This document shows, one piece after another, positions 16,752 through 18,551 of a stretch of 18,551 bases of DNA; positions within the stretch are counted from its first letter, which is position 1; each line of letters opens with the position of its first letter. Both the position numbers and the translations under genes were made by a program. A model generated the notes under the pieces. That model was given only the letters and a program-made list of their open reading frames with translations, was not told where the DNA came from and searched no databases. The stretch covers positions 1 to 18,551 of the forward strand of contig JAOASV010000043.1 of the NCBI GenBank assembly GCA_030158535.1, given 5' to 3'. The stretch is from Sediminibacterium sp. Lineage in GTDB: Bacteria; Bacteroidota; Bacteroidia; Chitinophagales; Chitinophagaceae.

Positions 16752-18539
16752 TTATTCGGCATAAATACTTTCAATAGCTGCTTTACAATTTTCCATCACC
16801 ACTTTTCGCTTCAGGCTTAGCTTAGGCGTCATCTCGCCAGACTCTACCGTCCACTCTTTATCTAATAGCGCAAACTTTTTAACTTGCTCTACGTGGTTAA
16901 AAAAGGTATTGTACTGAGCAATAATGCCATCAAATAATGCTATCACTTTTGGATTTGCCACAGCAGCAGCATTTGTTGTAAACGCAATGCCCTGTTCTTC
17001 CATCCAGTGTTGAAGTGTTGCAAAAGAAGGAACAATAAGGGCGCCAACAAATTTACGATCGGCACCTACTACCATAAACTGCTCAATAAATGGACTTTCT
17101 TTGCACTTATTTTCGATAGGCTGTGGTGCTACGTATTTGCCACCACTTGTTTTAAAGAGTTCTTTTTTACGGTCGGTAATTTTTAAGAAAATATCGTTTT
17201 CAAAAACACCAATATCACCTGTATGTAACCAACCATCAATCACTGCTTCTGCCGTTAAATCCGGACGCTTATAATAACCAACCATCACACTTTCGCCTGC
17301 TACACATATTTCACCATCTGATTCAATTTTTACTTGTATGCCATTAATTACAGGACCTACAGTTCCAAACTTTGTTCCGCCTTTGGCTTTTCGGTTCACA
17401 CTAATTACTGGACTATTTTCGGTAGGACCATAACCTTCAAACACAGGAATTTTAGCGGCATTAAAAATGCGGAGCAGTTTTACTTGACAAGCAGCACCAC
17501 CCGTAACAATAAAAGAAACGTTACCACCAAGCGCCTCACGCCATTTTGTAAAAATGAGTTTATTGGCAATCGCTAATTGCAGGTTATACCAAAATCCACC
17601 ACTTTGAATGTTGTCATATTTTTCACCAAGCGCCACTGCCCAAAAAAATAATTTTTTCTTGATACCTGTTTGCTCGGCGCCCTTGGCCATTATTTTTTCA
17701 AATACTTTTTCCAGTAGGCGCGGCACCGTTGTAAAGCCATCTGGTTTAATTTCTTTTAGATTATCACCAATGGTATCAAGGCTTTCGGCGTAATAAATTG
17801 AAATGCCACTGTACAAATAAATGTACGTAACCATTTTTTCAAAAATGTGATTGAGCGGTAAAAAGCTAAGCACTTTAGATGCAGGCGCGTCTTCAAAAGG
17901 AAAACTTTCTTTTGAAAACATCACATTGCTATAAATATTTTGATGACTCAGCATCACACCTTTAGGAACACCCGTTGTTCCGGATGTATAAATGATAGTT
18001 GCTAACTGAGTAACCGGAATTGTTTTTTTAATACTTGCTACTTGATCTAGCAGGGCCGGTGTTGCTGCATTTGTAAGTGAAGTCCAGTGCACCGCACCTT
18101 CTATAGCATCAAATGTAAAAATGCCTTTAATAGAAGGCACTTTTGAAGCAACTGATTTTACTTTTTCATACAACTCGAGGTTACTAACAAAAACATACCC
18201 AACCGCTGCATCATTTAAAATAAATTCTACTTCGATAGGATTGGTTGTGGGATATAAGGGCACTAAAATAGCGCCAATTTGTTGGCAAGCAAGGTCTGTA
18301 AAAACCCACTCAGGCCTATTGCTACTCATGATAGCAATTTTGTCACTGGACTCAGGGGTAAAGTTATGACCACTTACACCTAGCGATAATAATCCGGCGC
18401 TTAGAGCGTCTACAGTACTTGCTACATCTTCTGTACTATATGTTTTCCAAATACCTTTTTCTTTGGCAGCAAGCATGTCCTGTTTAGGAAAATTTGCTAG
18501 CTGATGATCGAGGCAATCAAACAATCGTTTCATATGCAT
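16752..18539 (-). CDS. Long-chain acyl-CoA synthetase (AMP-forming)
   Basis: This is an adenylate-forming enzyme that activates fatty acids with ATP and CoA. The P-loop-like motif YTSGTTGVPKG is at 184-194, the adenine motif EGYGPTE at 368-374, the ribose-binding aspartate D442 in WLHTGDIG, the hinge residue R457 in TDRKKE, and the segment TSGGKYVAPQ with K468 in the C-terminal domain. The TDRKKELFKTSGGKYVAPQ-type region and the 595-residue length match the FadD15/long-chain family rather than acetyl-CoA synthetases. No membrane segment is evident. ATG codons at 18539 and 18533 are both possible starts, and an in-frame stop at 18551-18549 limits the gene, so it is complete. It converges on the amidohydrolase across a 41-bp gap; nothing ties it to the leu/ilv operon. 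Confidence 0.93.
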   Translation of the reverse strand: MHMKRLFDCLDHQLANFPKQDMLAAKEKGIWKTYSTEDVASTVDALSAGLLSLGVSGHNFTPESSDKIAIMSSNRPEWVFTDLACQQIGAILVPLYPTTNPIEVEFILNDAAVGYVFVSNLELYEKVKSVASKVPSIKGIFTFDAIEGAVHWTSLTNAATPALLDQVASIKKTIPVTQLATIIYTSGTTGVPKGVMLSHQNIYSNVMFSKESFPFEDAPASKVLSFLPLNHIFEKMVTYIYLYSGISIYYAESLDTIGDNLKEIKPDGFTTVPRLLEKVFEKIMAKGAEQTGIKKKLFFWAVALGEKYDNIQSGGFWYNLQLAIANKLIFTKWREALGGNVSFIVTGGAACQVKLLRIFNAAKIPVFEGYGPTENSPVISVNRKAKGGTKFGTVGPVINGIQVKIESDGEICVAGESVMVGYYKRPDLTAEAVIDGWLHTGDIGVFENDIFLKITDRKKELFKTSGGKYVAPQPIENKCKESPFIEQFMVVGADRKFVGALIVPSFATLQHWMEEQGIAFTTNAAAVANPKVIALFDGIIAQYNTFFNHVEQVKKFALLDKEWTVESGEMTPKLSLKRKVVMENCKAAIESIYAE

Positions 18540-18551
18540 GGCATGTGTTTA

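Overview
The window is an ordinary chromosomal stretch of a member of the Bacteroidota, most likely the Chitinophagales/Chitinophagaceae. I infer this from protein family resemblance (short LeuA, a yeast-like ketol-acid reductoisomerase variant, a 515-residue helical protein of a type I associate with this group), from the AT-rich composition, and from the lack of clear Shine-Dalgarno sequences at starts. It is densely packed. No gap between genes exceeds about 135 bp, and I saw no tRNA, rRNA, mobile element or CRISPR array.

Layout. The left edge (2-1855, +) is the 3' part of a membrane-anchored c-type cytochrome protein with leucine-rich-repeat-like, chitobiase-C-terminal-like and discoidin-like segments. 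It converges on a ten-gene block on the minus strand, 13440 down to 1852, whose stop codon overlaps its own. In transcription order the block is leuA, leuC, leuD, leuB, ilvE, ilvD, ilvB, ilvN, ilvC, ilvA, with spacers of 5-29 bp, so it reads as one operon. Diverging from leuA on the plus strand are a conserved helical protein of unknown function (13576-15123) and, 3 bp behind it, a secreted metal-dependent amidohydrolase (15127-16710). A long-chain acyl-CoA synthetase (16752-18539, -) converges on the amidohydrolase and is complete inside the window.

How it works together. The operon encodes the whole branched-chain amino acid route. IlvA makes 2-oxobutyrate from threonine. IlvBN, IlvC and IlvD run the parallel isoleucine and valine steps. 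LeuA, LeuCD and LeuB extend 2-oxoisovalerate to the leucine precursor, and IlvE does the final transaminations. ACT-type regulatory domains are present on IlvA and IlvN, but LeuA ends without the C-terminal leucine-binding domain of the long form.

The most notable non-coding structure is a perfect 29-bp palindrome (two 14-bp arms around one base) in the 135-bp divergent leuA intergenic region. A further 9-bp half-site copy lies nearer leuA. This looks like an operator for a dimeric regulator. I found no evidence of a novel defence or mobile system; the unknown helical protein beside this operator is the least explained gene here.
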